Shown: positions 33,984 to 43,231, numbered from the stretch's first letter. The stretch is 64,000 nucleotides of DNA from Thermoplasmata archaeon (GCA_021810045.1 JAJZJR010000002.1:62001-126000), one strand, 5' to 3'. Made by a program: numbers and translations. Notes: generated by a model not told the origin, from the sequence alone.

Positions 33984-35294
33984 ATGAAGTTCTATGGTCT
34001 CAATGGCCAGCAGTGGACAAATGTAATTGCCGCGTGGTCCGGATGGCTCATGGATGGTTATGTCACGATCATATACGCACTCATGGCAGCATATTACCTT
34101 GGATCTGTGTTCTTTCCCGGAAATTTTGGCGGATCGCTGTTATATCTGGTCCTTGGACTCGCAGTTGGAGCCATAGCCAGATCTGTGGGTTCGCTTGTCT
34201 TTGGCAATTACCTTGGCGACAAGGTTGGCCGACGTAATATGTTAATGATCACTGTGATTGGATTTTCGATCTTCAGTTTCCTTATCGGACTGTTGCCACC
34301 ATACGCAACAGCAGGCTATTTTGCACTGGCAGCACTCTATATTCTCCTATTCCTGGTTGGACTCTTCGCGGGCGCAGAATATGGTGGTGGAACAGCACTC
34401 TATGCGGAAACCGTTCCCATAGAGAAAAGAGGGCCCATAGGAGCATTCGTTCAGAGTGGATTTGGAACCGGATATTTTATCGCGGCAGGCATATTCGGAC
34501 TTGCATCACTTTATTACAGCGATGCTGACTTCATTAATTTTGCATGGAGAATCATGTTCTTTACAACCATTATCCCAGGAATCATTGCACTGATTTCAAG
34601 ACTTGGAGCCCGGGAAACACCTGTATTTCAGGAAATGGTGGAAAAAATGCAGGTGGAGAGATCACCTGTCCTGAAGATGCTGAAGGAAAATCCTTTACCC
34701 ATTCTTTTTGCTGTATTCATCACAACTGGACTTCTTTACATCAACTCTGCTACCATTGGCTTCTATCCATTTATTATGGGCCCAAAGATCAATAATTTGT
34801 CAGCAGTTTCCAGTGCCAAGATACTTCTTCTTGCCAATTTCGTATCCCTCATAGGTGTATGGCTGGGAGGAATAATCGCTAACAGGATACCCGGTAGAAG
34901 ACTTGCTATGATGATTTTCTCATTAGTCTTCCTGATAGCACTTTACCCCCTATCCGTTCTCGGTATAGGAAAAGATGTCGATACCTTGTATTTTGCTTAC
35001 GGCGTGGAATCCTTCCTGATGGCCATGATATTCTCCACACTGCCTTCCTACCTTGCTGAAAGATTCAGCAAAAAATACAGATCTACAAGTGTGGGTTTTA
35101 CATACAATGCCGGCGCCATTATAGGCGGATTTGCTGGAACATTCATAGTTCTCAGCAAATCCTTCCTTGGCCTGCTCAATGGATGGTTTATAAACATAGC
35201 AATTGCCAACGTGCTGCTAATTGTGGGACTGGCGCTTTCAGCAGAAACATGGTCAAAGGCAAAAGCTGGAGCGAGGGATATCATACAAAATTGA
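33984..35294 (+). CDS. MFS transporter (MHS/sugar-transporter-like)
   Basis: A 436-residue permease with 12 hydrophobic segments. The loop 2-3 motif LGDKVGRRNMLMI (near 79) and the loop 8-9 counterpart with GRRLAMMIF (near 307) mark the major facilitator superfamily; AGAEYGGGTALYAETVP near 130 resembles the metabolite:H+ symporter branch. TATA-like GTTTTAA lies about 22 nt before the ATG. Substrate unknown; organic acids, amino acids or sugars are typical. It is followed by a second MFS gene with a near-identical promoter, so the pair may respond to the same regulator. Confidence 0.9.
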   Translation: MKFYGLNGQQWTNVIAAWSGWLMDGYVTIIYALMAAYYLGSVFFPGNFGGSLLYLVLGLAVGAIARSVGSLVFGNYLGDKVGRRNMLMITVIGFSIFSFLIGLLPPYATAGYFALAALYILLFLVGLFAGAEYGGGTALYAETVPIEKRGPIGAFVQSGFGTGYFIAAGIFGLASLYYSDADFINFAWRIMFFTTIIPGIIALISRLGARETPVFQEMVEKMQVERSPVLKMLKENPLPILFAVFITTGLLYINSATIGFYPFIMGPKINNLSAVSSAKILLLANFVSLIGVWLGGIIANRIPGRRLAMMIFSLVFLIALYPLSVLGIGKDVDTLYFAYGVESFLMAMIFSTLPSYLAERFSKKYRSTSVGFTYNAGAIIGGFAGTFIVLSKSFLGLLNGWFINIAIANVLLIVGLALSAETWSKAKAGARDIIQN

Positions 35295-35430
35295 GATGCA
35301 TTTTTTTGAGCAACTATAAACCAAAAATCATTTTTTATTGATACTAGTTAGATGTTGACACGGAACCTGAAAAGAGAGATGTTCTTGGAAAGCTTCGTTT
35401 ATCCGTCTTTTCGAATATAATAAAGATATT

Positions 35431-35455
35431 GTTTTAATACTTTCTACGATACAAG
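35431..35455 (+). promoter_or_regulatory. Promoter of second MFS gene, shared element with first
   Basis: GTTTTAATACTTTCTAC followed by GATACAAG, ending 5 nt before ATG 35461. It matches the upstream region of the MFS gene at 33984 in 21 of the 24-25 positions by eye, allowing a 1-nt gap, although the surrounding intergenic sequences differ. Confidence 0.55.
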
Positions 35456-35460
35456 CTTCG

Positions 35461-36768
35461 ATGCAATCTAACATAAATGCAAATGCTCATCCAGCGAGAC
35501 CCATGTCCGTGTACCCCGGTGCTTTAGTGGGATGGATAATGGATTCGTTTGACCTGAGCATGATGTTCCTGCTGGTCCCTGTTCTATCGGAAATATTCTT
35601 TCCACAGAATTATGGCCTGGCAATAATTGGAACCTGGAGTATCTACACCACCACATTCATTTTCAGACCGGTTGGTGGGGTAATATTTGGAAGGCTTGGA
35701 GATAAGATTGGGCGAAAGAATTCCATGGTAATCACCTTATTTGGGCTTGGAATCATAATATTTGCCACAGGATTCCTGCCAACATATGCTTCCATTGGCA
35801 TTGCTGCACCTATAATCCTGTTCCTTTTCAGGATAATAACCGGAATATTTGGAGGAGGAGAATATGGAAACAGTGCTTCAATACTTACAGAATCAGTTTC
35901 CAGTAAACGCAGGGGAATTTGGGGGGCCGCAATTCAGAGCGGTTACCCTATTGGATATACACTAGCTGCAGTTTTCTTCCTATCGCTCCATTATGTATTC
36001 CCGGGAGCACAGTTCAACCTGAACGGGTGGAGATGGATGTTCTGGATTGGGATCATTCCTGTTGTAATAGGTCTGATTGTGAGATACAGGATGCCTGAAT
36101 CAGCCCTCTGGTCAAACCTGAACAAGAGTTCCGAATTGAGCAAGAGCCCGGTAAGAGAACTTTTCAGAGACAGGAAAAATCTGGTAGGTGCAATCACAGG
36201 GATGCTTGCAATGACAGGTATTGCCTGGGTATATGGCCTCACACTTGGCTTTTTCCCAACAGCCTTTCTCAAAGAAAACATCATGGCATTTCCCGAGTTT
36301 CTTTATGTTGTCATAGGTGCAATCCTTTTCTCACTTGTAGGTTATATGACATCCGGAGCTGTGAGCGACAGGATTGGCAGAAAGAGAATGGTATATATCT
36401 ACACAATAGCTGCCATAATCCTTGCAATTCCCCTGACTTACGCAATATATGTAAGCAAAGCGAGTCCTGTAGAAATTGGTGTATTTTCAGCCATACTTGC
36501 CTTCCTGACCACGGGAATATATGGTGTGATCCCAGCATATCTAAGCGAAAAATTCCCCACAAGAATAAGGAGTACAGGAGTTGGTCTGGGATTCAATGGC
36601 GGATTTATCCTTGGAAACTGGAGTACAGTGTTCCTTCTTTTAATAGTCGGGTTCACCTCACCACATTTCTACATCTACCTGGGGATATTCATAATTATTG
36701 GTGAGTTGTTTATCCTGGCCTCAGCCCTACTATCAGAAGAGACTAAGGGTAAGGATCTTAATTTCTAA
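35461..36768 (+). CDS. MFS transporter (second of a tandem pair)
   Basis: A 435-residue permease with 12 hydrophobic segments. FGRLGDKIGRKNSMVITL near residue 77 and SDRIGRKRMVYIY near 302 are the repeated MFS motif A; GGGEYGNSASILTESV near 137 parallels the same region of the upstream MFS protein, so the two are paralogues. It differs in loops and in the C-terminal tail, which argues for different substrates. It is convergent with the DapB-like gene. Substrate unknown. Confidence 0.9.
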   Translation: MQSNINANAHPARPMSVYPGALVGWIMDSFDLSMMFLLVPVLSEIFFPQNYGLAIIGTWSIYTTTFIFRPVGGVIFGRLGDKIGRKNSMVITLFGLGIIIFATGFLPTYASIGIAAPIILFLFRIITGIFGGGEYGNSASILTESVSSKRRGIWGAAIQSGYPIGYTLAAVFFLSLHYVFPGAQFNLNGWRWMFWIGIIPVVIGLIVRYRMPESALWSNLNKSSELSKSPVRELFRDRKNLVGAITGMLAMTGIAWVYGLTLGFFPTAFLKENIMAFPEFLYVVIGAILFSLVGYMTSGAVSDRIGRKRMVYIYTIAAIILAIPLTYAIYVSKASPVEIGVFSAILAFLTTGIYGVIPAYLSEKFPTRIRSTGVGLGFNGGFILGNWSTVFLLLIVGFTSPHFYIYLGIFIIIGELFILASALLSEETKGKDLNF

Positions 36769-36809
36769 GATCCCCTCTTATTTATAACTAAATTTTTGTA
36801 ATTTATTAT

Positions 36810-37613
36810 TCAAATATATAGAAGCTTGTCCAGACCTCTTGTGAGACCAGTCAGATTCTGAACATTTCTTACAGCAAGAAAAGTGCCTTCTATGTAAGGA
36901 CCTGCTCCACTACCACCATCATATTTGAGAATTAGTCTTTCATCAGGTCTCCCATATATCACTTCAGATCCAATAATGTGGCCAGGAAGTCTTATTGAAT
37001 GTACCTGGTTTCCATTCAAATTTGCACCCCTGCTTTCCTTCGGGCCAATAATTTTATCGGGTGAAACCTCAAATTCAGGATTCTTCACTCTGGATAAACG
37101 GTATGCAAGTTCTCTTGCGGTTCCGCTTGGTGCATCCGGCTTACTGTCGGAGGCGTAATCTATAATTTCCCAACTTGGCATGAATTTAGCTGCTACGGTT
37201 GCGAAATGAAGCAAAAGTGCTGATGACAAAGAAAAATTAGCTGCTGCAACAACCCCAACATTGTTTTTCAAGGCAGCCCCGTTTATTTCCTCATAATCAT
37301 CATCCGTGAGTCCGGAACTCCCCACAACACAGTTGACGCCATGATTTACAGCCGTGAGAATGTTGGATTTCACAGCATCTGCTGAAGTGTAATCAATCAT
37401 TACATCGGTGTCGGTTCTGATGGCTTCATCCACTGCTCCTGAAATTGTAAGGGTGTGTTCTTTGTTTCCGGTTACTTCATAAAGTGGTTTTCCTGCATAA
37501 TTCCTTGAAACTGCACCAACTAGTTCCATGTCCTCTGACTCCATTATAGCTGGAACCATTGCTTTGCCTACCCATCCTGATACGCCTGCCATACACACTC
37601 TGATTATGGACAT
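36810..37613 (-). CDS. DapB-like reductase (dihydrodipicolinate reductase family, altered active site)
   Basis: A 267-residue protein with the DapB fold: NAD(P)-binding GVSGWVGKAMVPAI at 9-22, IDYTSADAV near 75, VGSSGLTDDDYEEI near 97, AANFSLSSALLLHFATVAA near 119 and DAPSGTARELAYRL near 156. The DapB signature E-x-H-H-x(2)-K-x-DAPSGTA reads EIIDYASDSKPDAPSGTA, keeping the Lys but lacking the catalytic His pair. It may therefore not be a true 4-hydroxy-tetrahydrodipicolinate reductase. It is divergent from the lyase/CoA-transferase operon at 37741. Confidence 0.78.
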   Translation of the reverse strand: MSIIRVCMAGVSGWVGKAMVPAIMESEDMELVGAVSRNYAGKPLYEVTGNKEHTLTISGAVDEAIRTDTDVMIDYTSADAVKSNILTAVNHGVNCVVGSSGLTDDDYEEINGAALKNNVGVVAAANFSLSSALLLHFATVAAKFMPSWEIIDYASDSKPDAPSGTARELAYRLSRVKNPEFEVSPDKIIGPKESRGANLNGNQVHSIRLPGHIIGSEVIYGRPDERLILKYDGGSGAGPYIEGTFLAVRNVQNLTGLTRGLDKLLYI

Positions 37614-37740
37614 ATTATTTCATTATCCTGTTTTAGGTGCATAAGTGTTGTTATTCCTTTATGGTTGGAACGATGTCAAAAATTGGTTTTTCTAACACGT
37701 TTTAAGTGTTATTCAAATATTTTGGTTTAGTTTAACTTTT

Positions 37741-38781
37741 ATGTTAGTGGACGACACACTTAGGGAGGGATTACAGACTCCGGGAATGTCTTACACCATT
37801 GAAGAAAAAATAAAACTTTCCAGATTGATCGCAGATTGCGGCATTAAAAGGGCACTAGTCTCGTATCCTTCTGCACACTGGTCTGAAGTAGAGGTTACCA
37901 GAAAAATCTGTTCGGAAAATATTTTTGATGAGACTTTCGGTCTGGGACGAACTGTTGAAAGTGATATAGACAAAATAGCGGAAACTGGAGCCAACATTTC
38001 ACTCCACCTGCCGTTTCAGTTTGAAGATATCGCCCCCATACTGGAAGCTGTACGTTATGCAGCCAAGAAAGATAGAATTCTTGAGGTAAGTGTTGTCAAT
38101 ATTGCGAAATTTCCGGTCAAGGATTTGATAAAACTTGGAACAAAAATAGAAGAAGCAGGTGCAGACATAGTTCAGTTGCCTGATACAACGGGCCAGGCTT
38201 CACCAAAGCTGATAAGAAATGTTATAGAAGAAGCAAAAAGGATAATGAATTGTCAGATATCAGTCCATTGCCACAATGATCTTGGAGGTTCCATAGCAAA
38301 TGCACTTGAAGGTTACCGATCTGGTGCAGACATTGTGGACACCTGTATCTATGGTCTTGGGGAAAGAAACGGAATTTCAGATACTGCAAGTATTGCTCAT
38401 CTGATTGAACTTGAGGGAGGAGCTACAGGAATCGACTACGTGAAACTTTCCAGGGCTTACAGAGAGGTCCTTGATTTAATCATGAGAAAAATAGGGCCAG
38501 ATCTGTTCATTGACAATTATCCTGTTGAGGGGAAAAACACACTCATACATACAGCCGGCACCCACGCTGCATCTTCCAAGACCTTCCAGGGTGCAAATTA
38601 TTCGGTGAATGTATATACCGGCAGATCAATGATAGCAAAAATTCTGGAATCAGCTGGAATAAAAATTTCAAGAGAAAGTCTCTCTAAGTTAACAGATGAA
38701 ATTAAGGATCTTGCAGTGTCAAGAGGAACCACATTCAGTTCGGATGAGATAATCAAAATGAGCAGGGAAAAAGCAGATTGA
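37741..38781 (+). CDS. HMGL-like protein (isopropylmalate/homocitrate synthase or HMG-CoA lyase family)
   Basis: A 346-residue TIM-barrel enzyme of the HMGL-like family. DDTLREGLQTPG (residues 4-15) is the metal/catalytic motif of the synthase branch, ISVHCHNDLGGSIANALEG near 177 supplies the HxH metal ligands and GLGERNGISDTA near 207 is the second conserved element. It lacks the C-terminal LeuA dimer regulatory domain. The partner gene 16 nt downstream encodes a CaiB/BaiF CoA transferase, which suggests acyl-CoA carbon-carbon bond making or breaking rather than leucine synthesis. The substrate is not decided by motifs. Confidence 0.85.
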   Translation: MLVDDTLREGLQTPGMSYTIEEKIKLSRLIADCGIKRALVSYPSAHWSEVEVTRKICSENIFDETFGLGRTVESDIDKIAETGANISLHLPFQFEDIAPILEAVRYAAKKDRILEVSVVNIAKFPVKDLIKLGTKIEEAGADIVQLPDTTGQASPKLIRNVIEEAKRIMNCQISVHCHNDLGGSIANALEGYRSGADIVDTCIYGLGERNGISDTASIAHLIELEGGATGIDYVKLSRAYREVLDLIMRKIGPDLFIDNYPVEGKNTLIHTAGTHAASSKTFQGANYSVNVYTGRSMIAKILESAGIKISRESLSKLTDEIKDLAVSRGTTFSSDEIIKMSREKAD

Positions 38782-38797
38782 AGGGGGTCGCAAAGAA

Positions 38798-39925
38798 ATG
38801 GTAAGAGTCATTGAAATCGGACATATTGTTGCCGGACCCACTGCAGGACTGATCATGTCAGATCTCGGACATGAAGTGATAAAAGTTGAGCAACCCGGAA
38901 AAGGTGATATAGCCAGGCATTTGACCGGGACTAGTTCTGGCACATTTCCTTATTTTAACAGAAACAAAAAGAGCATAGCCCTAAATTTTAGGACAGAAAC
39001 TGGAAAAGAGATATTCAAACGGTTGATAAAAACCGCAGATGTTCTCATAGACAACATAGGTTTTGGATCTCTTGAAAGGGCTGGCCTGTCCTACGAAGTG
39101 TTGTCGAAAATAAATCCTGCTCTTATATATCTCTCTCTTAAGGGTTATGGAAAAGGTCCGTACGAAGAAAGGAAATCACTGGATTACCCTATTGAAGTGC
39201 ATTCTGGACTGGCATATATGACAGGACTCATTGGCCGGCCCATGAGGGTAGGAACTTCTATTGTGGATATAACGTCGGCCATGTTTGGAGTCATAGGAAT
39301 TCTTGATGCCATCATAGAGAGGGATAAAACAGGTTTTGGCAAGTATATTGATCTTGGAATGTTTGAAACCTCTTCATTCCTCATTGGCCAGCATATCGTT
39401 TCCTATCAGATGAATAGAGAACCACTGAAACCCATTAATGAAGAAGGGTTTGCCTGGGCGATATATGATTTCTTTCGAACCAGAGATAATAAAGATATTT
39501 TCATAGCTGTAACCACTGATCCACAGTGGCTAATCTTCTGTAAAGCCCTCAGTCTGGGACTCTGCTTTGATGAAGATTACTCCACCAACGAGAAGAGATA
39601 TTCTAAAAGAAAAGAAATGCTTGATATAGTATCCAAGAGAATTTCACAGGTTGATTATGAGGACCTGGAAAACCTCCTAACAAAAGAAAATATTGCTCAT
39701 GCTTTATTGAACAGACCATGGGATCTCCTGAATGACCCCCACATGTCTCAGAAGATGGTCAGGAGTGATTTCAACGGACTCGAACTGTCAATGCCCCCCA
39801 TACCAATCGAAGGTGCCAAATCCGGCAAATATCCGTTACTTGGTGAAGACACTGAAGAAATCCTCGCTGAACTTGGTTACAAAAAAGATGAAATAGAATA
39901 TTTTAAAAAAGAAAAGTTGGTGTAA
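38798..39925 (+). CDS. CaiB/BaiF family (class III) CoA transferase
   Basis: A 375-residue type III CoA transferase. VRVIEIGHIVAGPTAGLIMSD-type N-terminus, VIKVEQPGKGD near 27-37, FNRNKKSIALNF near 50-61, ADVLIDN near 83 and GTSIVDITSAMFGVIGILDA near 150, where the Asp fits the catalytic aspartate. These enzymes move CoA between carboxylic acids through an aspartyl-CoA anhydride. It follows the HMGL-like gene by 16 nt with GGGGG at the ribosome site, so the two act in one pathway: activation of an acid to its CoA ester and cleavage or condensation. Confidence 0.92.
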   Translation: MVRVIEIGHIVAGPTAGLIMSDLGHEVIKVEQPGKGDIARHLTGTSSGTFPYFNRNKKSIALNFRTETGKEIFKRLIKTADVLIDNIGFGSLERAGLSYEVLSKINPALIYLSLKGYGKGPYEERKSLDYPIEVHSGLAYMTGLIGRPMRVGTSIVDITSAMFGVIGILDAIIERDKTGFGKYIDLGMFETSSFLIGQHIVSYQMNREPLKPINEEGFAWAIYDFFRTRDNKDIFIAVTTDPQWLIFCKALSLGLCFDEDYSTNEKRYSKRKEMLDIVSKRISQVDYEDLENLLTKENIAHALLNRPWDLLNDPHMSQKMVRSDFNGLELSMPPIPIEGAKSGKYPLLGEDTEEILAELGYKKDEIEYFKKEKLV

Positions 39926-39933
39926 ACCAACTT
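39914..39933. terminator. Terminator-like hairpin between convergent genes
   Basis: AAGTTGGT-GTAA-ACCAACTT, an 8-bp perfect stem with a 4-nt loop, spans the stop codon of the CoA transferase gene and reaches the stop of the convergent MFS gene at 39932. Suited to ending transcripts from both sides. Confidence 0.55.
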
Positions 39934-41317
39934 AATTTGAAATTTCTTCCAGAGTTACTCTCGTTGTTTTGCTTGGTCCCAGTCCAAGAAGAACTACAGC
40001 ACAGATTACAACAAGTACCCAAATGAAGGCAAATATTGCATAGTTCCCTATTGGTTTGATAAAAGCTGCGATTATTATAACCAAAATAGCTGTAGATATC
40101 CTGCTAATGGAGTAGACGAATCCAGCTGCAGTTGTTCTTAGTCTTGTAGGGAAAATTTCAGCGTTGTACTGGTGATAGAAGTTGGAGAAGTTCCAGAGTG
40201 CGAATGTAGCTATGAAACCGAATGCAACAGCCTCGAATATGTTGTTCACAATAACAAAGAGTGTTCCGAAGATACCTCCGAGTATTGCAAATCCGATGAT
40301 CCCGAGTCTCCTCTCTATTTTGTCGATTATGAATATGTTAACGATGCTTCCTATAAGGAATCCAGAGAAAATCACCGCAGCATAACCGAGAGGATCGTTC
40401 AAATTCTTGTACTGGCCTGAAATAATTCCAGGAGCAAAAGTTACAAATCCATAGAATATCCCGGACTGGAAAAACATGAAAATCATCATCATGATGGTTG
40501 TTTTTCTCACATCTGGTGCGAATATGTCTTTGAATTCCGACTTGCGTTCTATTGTGGAGTGCTTGTTCTCAACAGGTGGGAGCTCCTTCAGGTTTTTATC
40601 TTTCATCACTGAAGTTTCTATATCGGTCATCAGTGTGTCCGCTTCTTTGTATCTTCCCTGTATCTCAAGCCACCTTGGGGATTCTTTCATTCTAAGTCTT
40701 AGGGCCCAGACGACAAACCCAGAGATACCCATGATCCATAGAGGAATCTTAAATGAGTATAGTCCTACGTTGTTTGTCAGAGGTCCAACATTCGATGTCA
40801 GTGATGTGATGTAGACAATTATTGGGGCTGCTGTAACTGCGAGAGTGTAGATCATAGCCAGTCTCTTGCCCCTCTGCTTTCCCTCAAAAACTTCAGTTCC
40901 GTAACTGTCCACAAGAGGGAATTCACCGCCTACACCGATACCTCCAATGAAGACAAACACTGCAATCAACTGCCAGTACGGCATAAATCCTGCAATCAAC
41001 ATTCCTGCTCCAAACAGCAACTGATTGTAGAAGAACACCATCTTCCTTCCACGCTTATCTGCCAACCTGCCAAAGAACATAGACCCGACGAATTCTCCAA
41101 TGAAGAATGGGGCGGGCAGGGCATATGCAGCGTAAGCGCCCGTTAAACCGTAGAAGGTCGCAACCAATCCTAGAATGGCTCCGTTTCCCAACAGCATAAG
41201 ACTTTCTGCCCATTCATCGCTTGTTAGCATCAGCAGAAAATTCCGGTGGAATTTACTGAAGGGAAGTCTTTCCAGTCTATCGGCTATACTTCCTTCATAG
41301 TCCTTAGTTTCGGCCAT
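39932..41317 (-). CDS. MFS transporter (third, sugar-transporter-like)
   Basis: A 461-residue 12-helix permease. An unusually polar N-terminus of about 25 residues precedes the first helix. FFGRLADKRGRKMVFFYN near 80 is motif A, GGIGVGGEFPLVDSYGTEVFEG near 131 and PESPRWLE-like KESPRWLEIQGR near 208 place it with the sugar/aromatic-acid porters. A long cytoplasmic loop (about 215-265) separates the halves. It is divergent from the HTH_10 regulator gene at 41499, which may control it. Confidence 0.9.
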   Translation of the reverse strand: MAETKDYEGSIADRLERLPFSKFHRNFLLMLTSDEWAESLMLLGNGAILGLVATFYGLTGAYAAYALPAPFFIGEFVGSMFFGRLADKRGRKMVFFYNQLLFGAGMLIAGFMPYWQLIAVFVFIGGIGVGGEFPLVDSYGTEVFEGKQRGKRLAMIYTLAVTAAPIIVYITSLTSNVGPLTNNVGLYSFKIPLWIMGISGFVVWALRLRMKESPRWLEIQGRYKEADTLMTDIETSVMKDKNLKELPPVENKHSTIERKSEFKDIFAPDVRKTTIMMMIFMFFQSGIFYGFVTFAPGIISGQYKNLNDPLGYAAVIFSGFLIGSIVNIFIIDKIERRLGIIGFAILGGIFGTLFVIVNNIFEAVAFGFIATFALWNFSNFYHQYNAEIFPTRLRTTAAGFVYSISRISTAILVIIIAAFIKPIGNYAIFAFIWVLVVICAVVLLGLGPSKTTRVTLEEISN

Positions 41318-41498
41318 GAAGGCTTCAACCCGTTAATATCTATATTAAGATTATTTGTAATGTGTTAGAAAAAATATCAGGTTAGAAATGAATTTATACT
41401 AACAATTTTTTGATAAAAAAGTCAAATAATTACGATTTATACCCAATTTAAGAGGTTTCGATACATTTATACAACAATTACATTTTGGAAGATTGCAT

Positions 41499-42155
41499 AT
41501 GTTCCTCACCAAGATGACCATAGATAGTGAGTGCGGTATTTCCAATGCTTCCAAGATTATTGAATCAAAAATTATTGTCCCCTACATATATCCACTGACA
41601 AATGAACGCAGTTACATCTTCTCTATCATGAAGGTTCGCAGGGATACCCCATTGAGAAAAGAAGTCCTTTCTGACTTTGAGAATTTTAATATCATCAATA
41701 ATGGAAATTTTACAATACTGGATGGAGTGAAAAGATCTCATCACATAATAAGCCCAATTTCAGGATTAGGAGGTATCCCAATTTTTCCACTTATCATAGA
41801 AGACGGTAAGGAAATCATCTCTTTTTTGACCTTTACAAAAGACATAAGTGAACAGATTTTAGAAAAAATAAGCGAAGATAACCACATATCCGATGCAGTT
41901 TCCAATAAAGTTGACATGGGAAGTGTGGTACAGGAAGTTACAAGCAAGCTCCTTTCAAATGTATTTATGGGCTTATCCACCATGGAGAAGGATCTCATGG
42001 AAACAGCCTATAGCTCAGGTTTCTATTCCTGGCCAAGAGAATCAGCACTCGAGGACCTTGCTGTCAGGTTTAAGCTTTCCAAACCCACTATATCTTACCA
42101 TGTAAGGAGTGCTGAAAGGAAAATTATGAGGGCCCTCTTTGGACAAGGTACCTGA
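41499..42155 (+). CDS. HTH_10 (bacterio-opsin activator-like) transcription regulator
   Basis: A 218-residue protein from ATG 41499. The N-terminal 140 residues have alternating strands and could sense a ligand; the C-terminal part, LMETAYSSGFYSWPRESALEDLAVRF then SKPTISYHVRSAERKIM, is the HTH_10 domain of archaeal bacterio-opsin activator-like regulators. TTTATACAAC lies about 24-33 nt upstream. It is divergent from an MFS permease, a common arrangement for a transporter and its regulator. Confidence 0.88.
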   Translation: MFLTKMTIDSECGISNASKIIESKIIVPYIYPLTNERSYIFSIMKVRRDTPLRKEVLSDFENFNIINNGNFTILDGVKRSHHIISPISGLGGIPIFPLIIEDGKEIISFLTFTKDISEQILEKISEDNHISDAVSNKVDMGSVVQEVTSKLLSNVFMGLSTMEKDLMETAYSSGFYSWPRESALEDLAVRFKLSKPTISYHVRSAERKIMRALFGQGT

Positions 42156-42239
42156 TAAAAAACCAAATGTTGAGCAACGAATATTTGCCTTTGATATGTT
42201 TATCAACAGTGATTAAATAGTAATTATTCTTTTATAATT

Positions 42240-42746
42240 GTGAATGAAGGAAGTAAACTAGAGGAAATTGTTCAAAAGGTAATGCACCTTGTGGAAGGTA
42301 ATTCAATATTAGATGTGGGAACTGGATTTGGCACAGTTATTTCACAACTTCTAAAAAGAAATGTAAATTCCGTTACTTCCATAGACCCTGAAGCATGGTC
42401 TTTCGAACAGATAAAGAATGTTTACAGTGAAGAAATATCAACTGGAAGGTTGAAATTGCTTCAAGCAAGAGCCGAAGAAATGCCGTTTGATGATAACTCT
42501 TTCGACACAACCATGGCAATATGTTCACTCCATCATGTAAAGAACACTTTAGAAGGTATCAGGGAAATAGAAAGAGTTACTTCTGACAGGCTTATAATTA
42601 CAGACTGGAACCCATCATCTTCAGGAATCTATAATCCCCACACTCCTGAAGATCTTCTGGCAGTTAAGGAAGTAATATTTCAACATGCCAGTAAAAACGG
42701 GTATAGTTTCAGTGAGACAGAAATGTGGTACTTTGCTTGGAGATAG
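42240..42746 (+). CDS. SAM-dependent methyltransferase, small class I
   Basis: A 168-residue class I methyltransferase. Motif I is ILDVGTGFGTVISQLL near residues 23-38, the acidic residue ending strand 2 is in SIDPEAW near 49, and the post-I/motif IV region is AEEMPFDDNSFDTTMAICSLHHV near 78-100. It starts at GTG 42240 and is somewhat short for the family. Its substrate is not predictable. It lies 84 nt after the HTH_10 gene on the same strand. Confidence 0.85.
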   Translation: MNEGSKLEEIVQKVMHLVEGNSILDVGTGFGTVISQLLKRNVNSVTSIDPEAWSFEQIKNVYSEEISTGRLKLLQARAEEMPFDDNSFDTTMAICSLHHVKNTLEGIREIERVTSDRLIITDWNPSSSGIYNPHTPEDLLAVKEVIFQHASKNGYSFSETEMWYFAWR

Positions 42747-42812
42747 GCTTAATTCCAACATTTAATGAAGTTTTTTTATTATTATTCGCAGAAACAATGG
42801 AATATGGATCGT

Positions 42813-43049
42813 CTAAATTGTTTCATAGATAAAACTGCTAAAAATCAGGATTAAGCCCAGTGTGAATGGTGCATAGACAACAGGGTATCTAAAGGAATCC
42901 GACTTCTGTGCAGGCGTGTTTAAAGAGTTGGTGTCTCCTTCTTCGCTACCATTGGAATCGATGTTATTCCATACGGCAATTGTTATGGATATGAAGACAA
43001 GGATTACCCCAATCACAAAAAGAATCTTGAAGATAACAATGTTTGGCAA
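42813..43049 (-). CDS. Two-helix membrane protein, 78 aa
   Basis: Two hydrophobic helices (about 3-27 and 57-76) flank a polar, Asn/Ser/Glu-rich loop of about 30 residues with the sequence SNGSEEGDTNS, so both ends are on the same membrane side. No known motif. Probably a small lineage-specific membrane protein, isolated between a convergent methyltransferase gene and tRNA-Gly. Confidence 0.5.
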   Translation of the reverse strand: MPNIVIFKILFVIGVILVFISITIAVWNNIDSNGSEEGDTNSLNTPAQKSDSFRYPVVYAPFTLGLILIFSSFIYETI

Positions 43050-43159
43050 TAATTCGCCCCATATATATTATTGTAAAGCCAATAAATTTTTTTTGGTTCG
43101 ATATTGATGGATTTTGGATACAGGTGAAGTATCACCTTTGAAAATACGTAATGGAAATA

Positions 43160-43231
43160 TGCGGGCGCCGGGATTTGAACCCGGGTCAAGAGCTTGGGAA
43201 GCTCCTGTGATAACCCCTACACTACGCCCGC
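43160..43231 (-). tRNA. tRNA-Gly (anticodon CCC)
   Basis: On the minus strand the acceptor GCGGGCG pairs with CGCCCGC, with discriminator A. The anticodon stem GGAGC/GCTCT encloses TTCCCAA, giving anticodon CCC (codon GGG). The T arm reads CCGGG-TTCAAAT-CCCGG. No intron and no encoded CCA. Confidence 0.93.
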
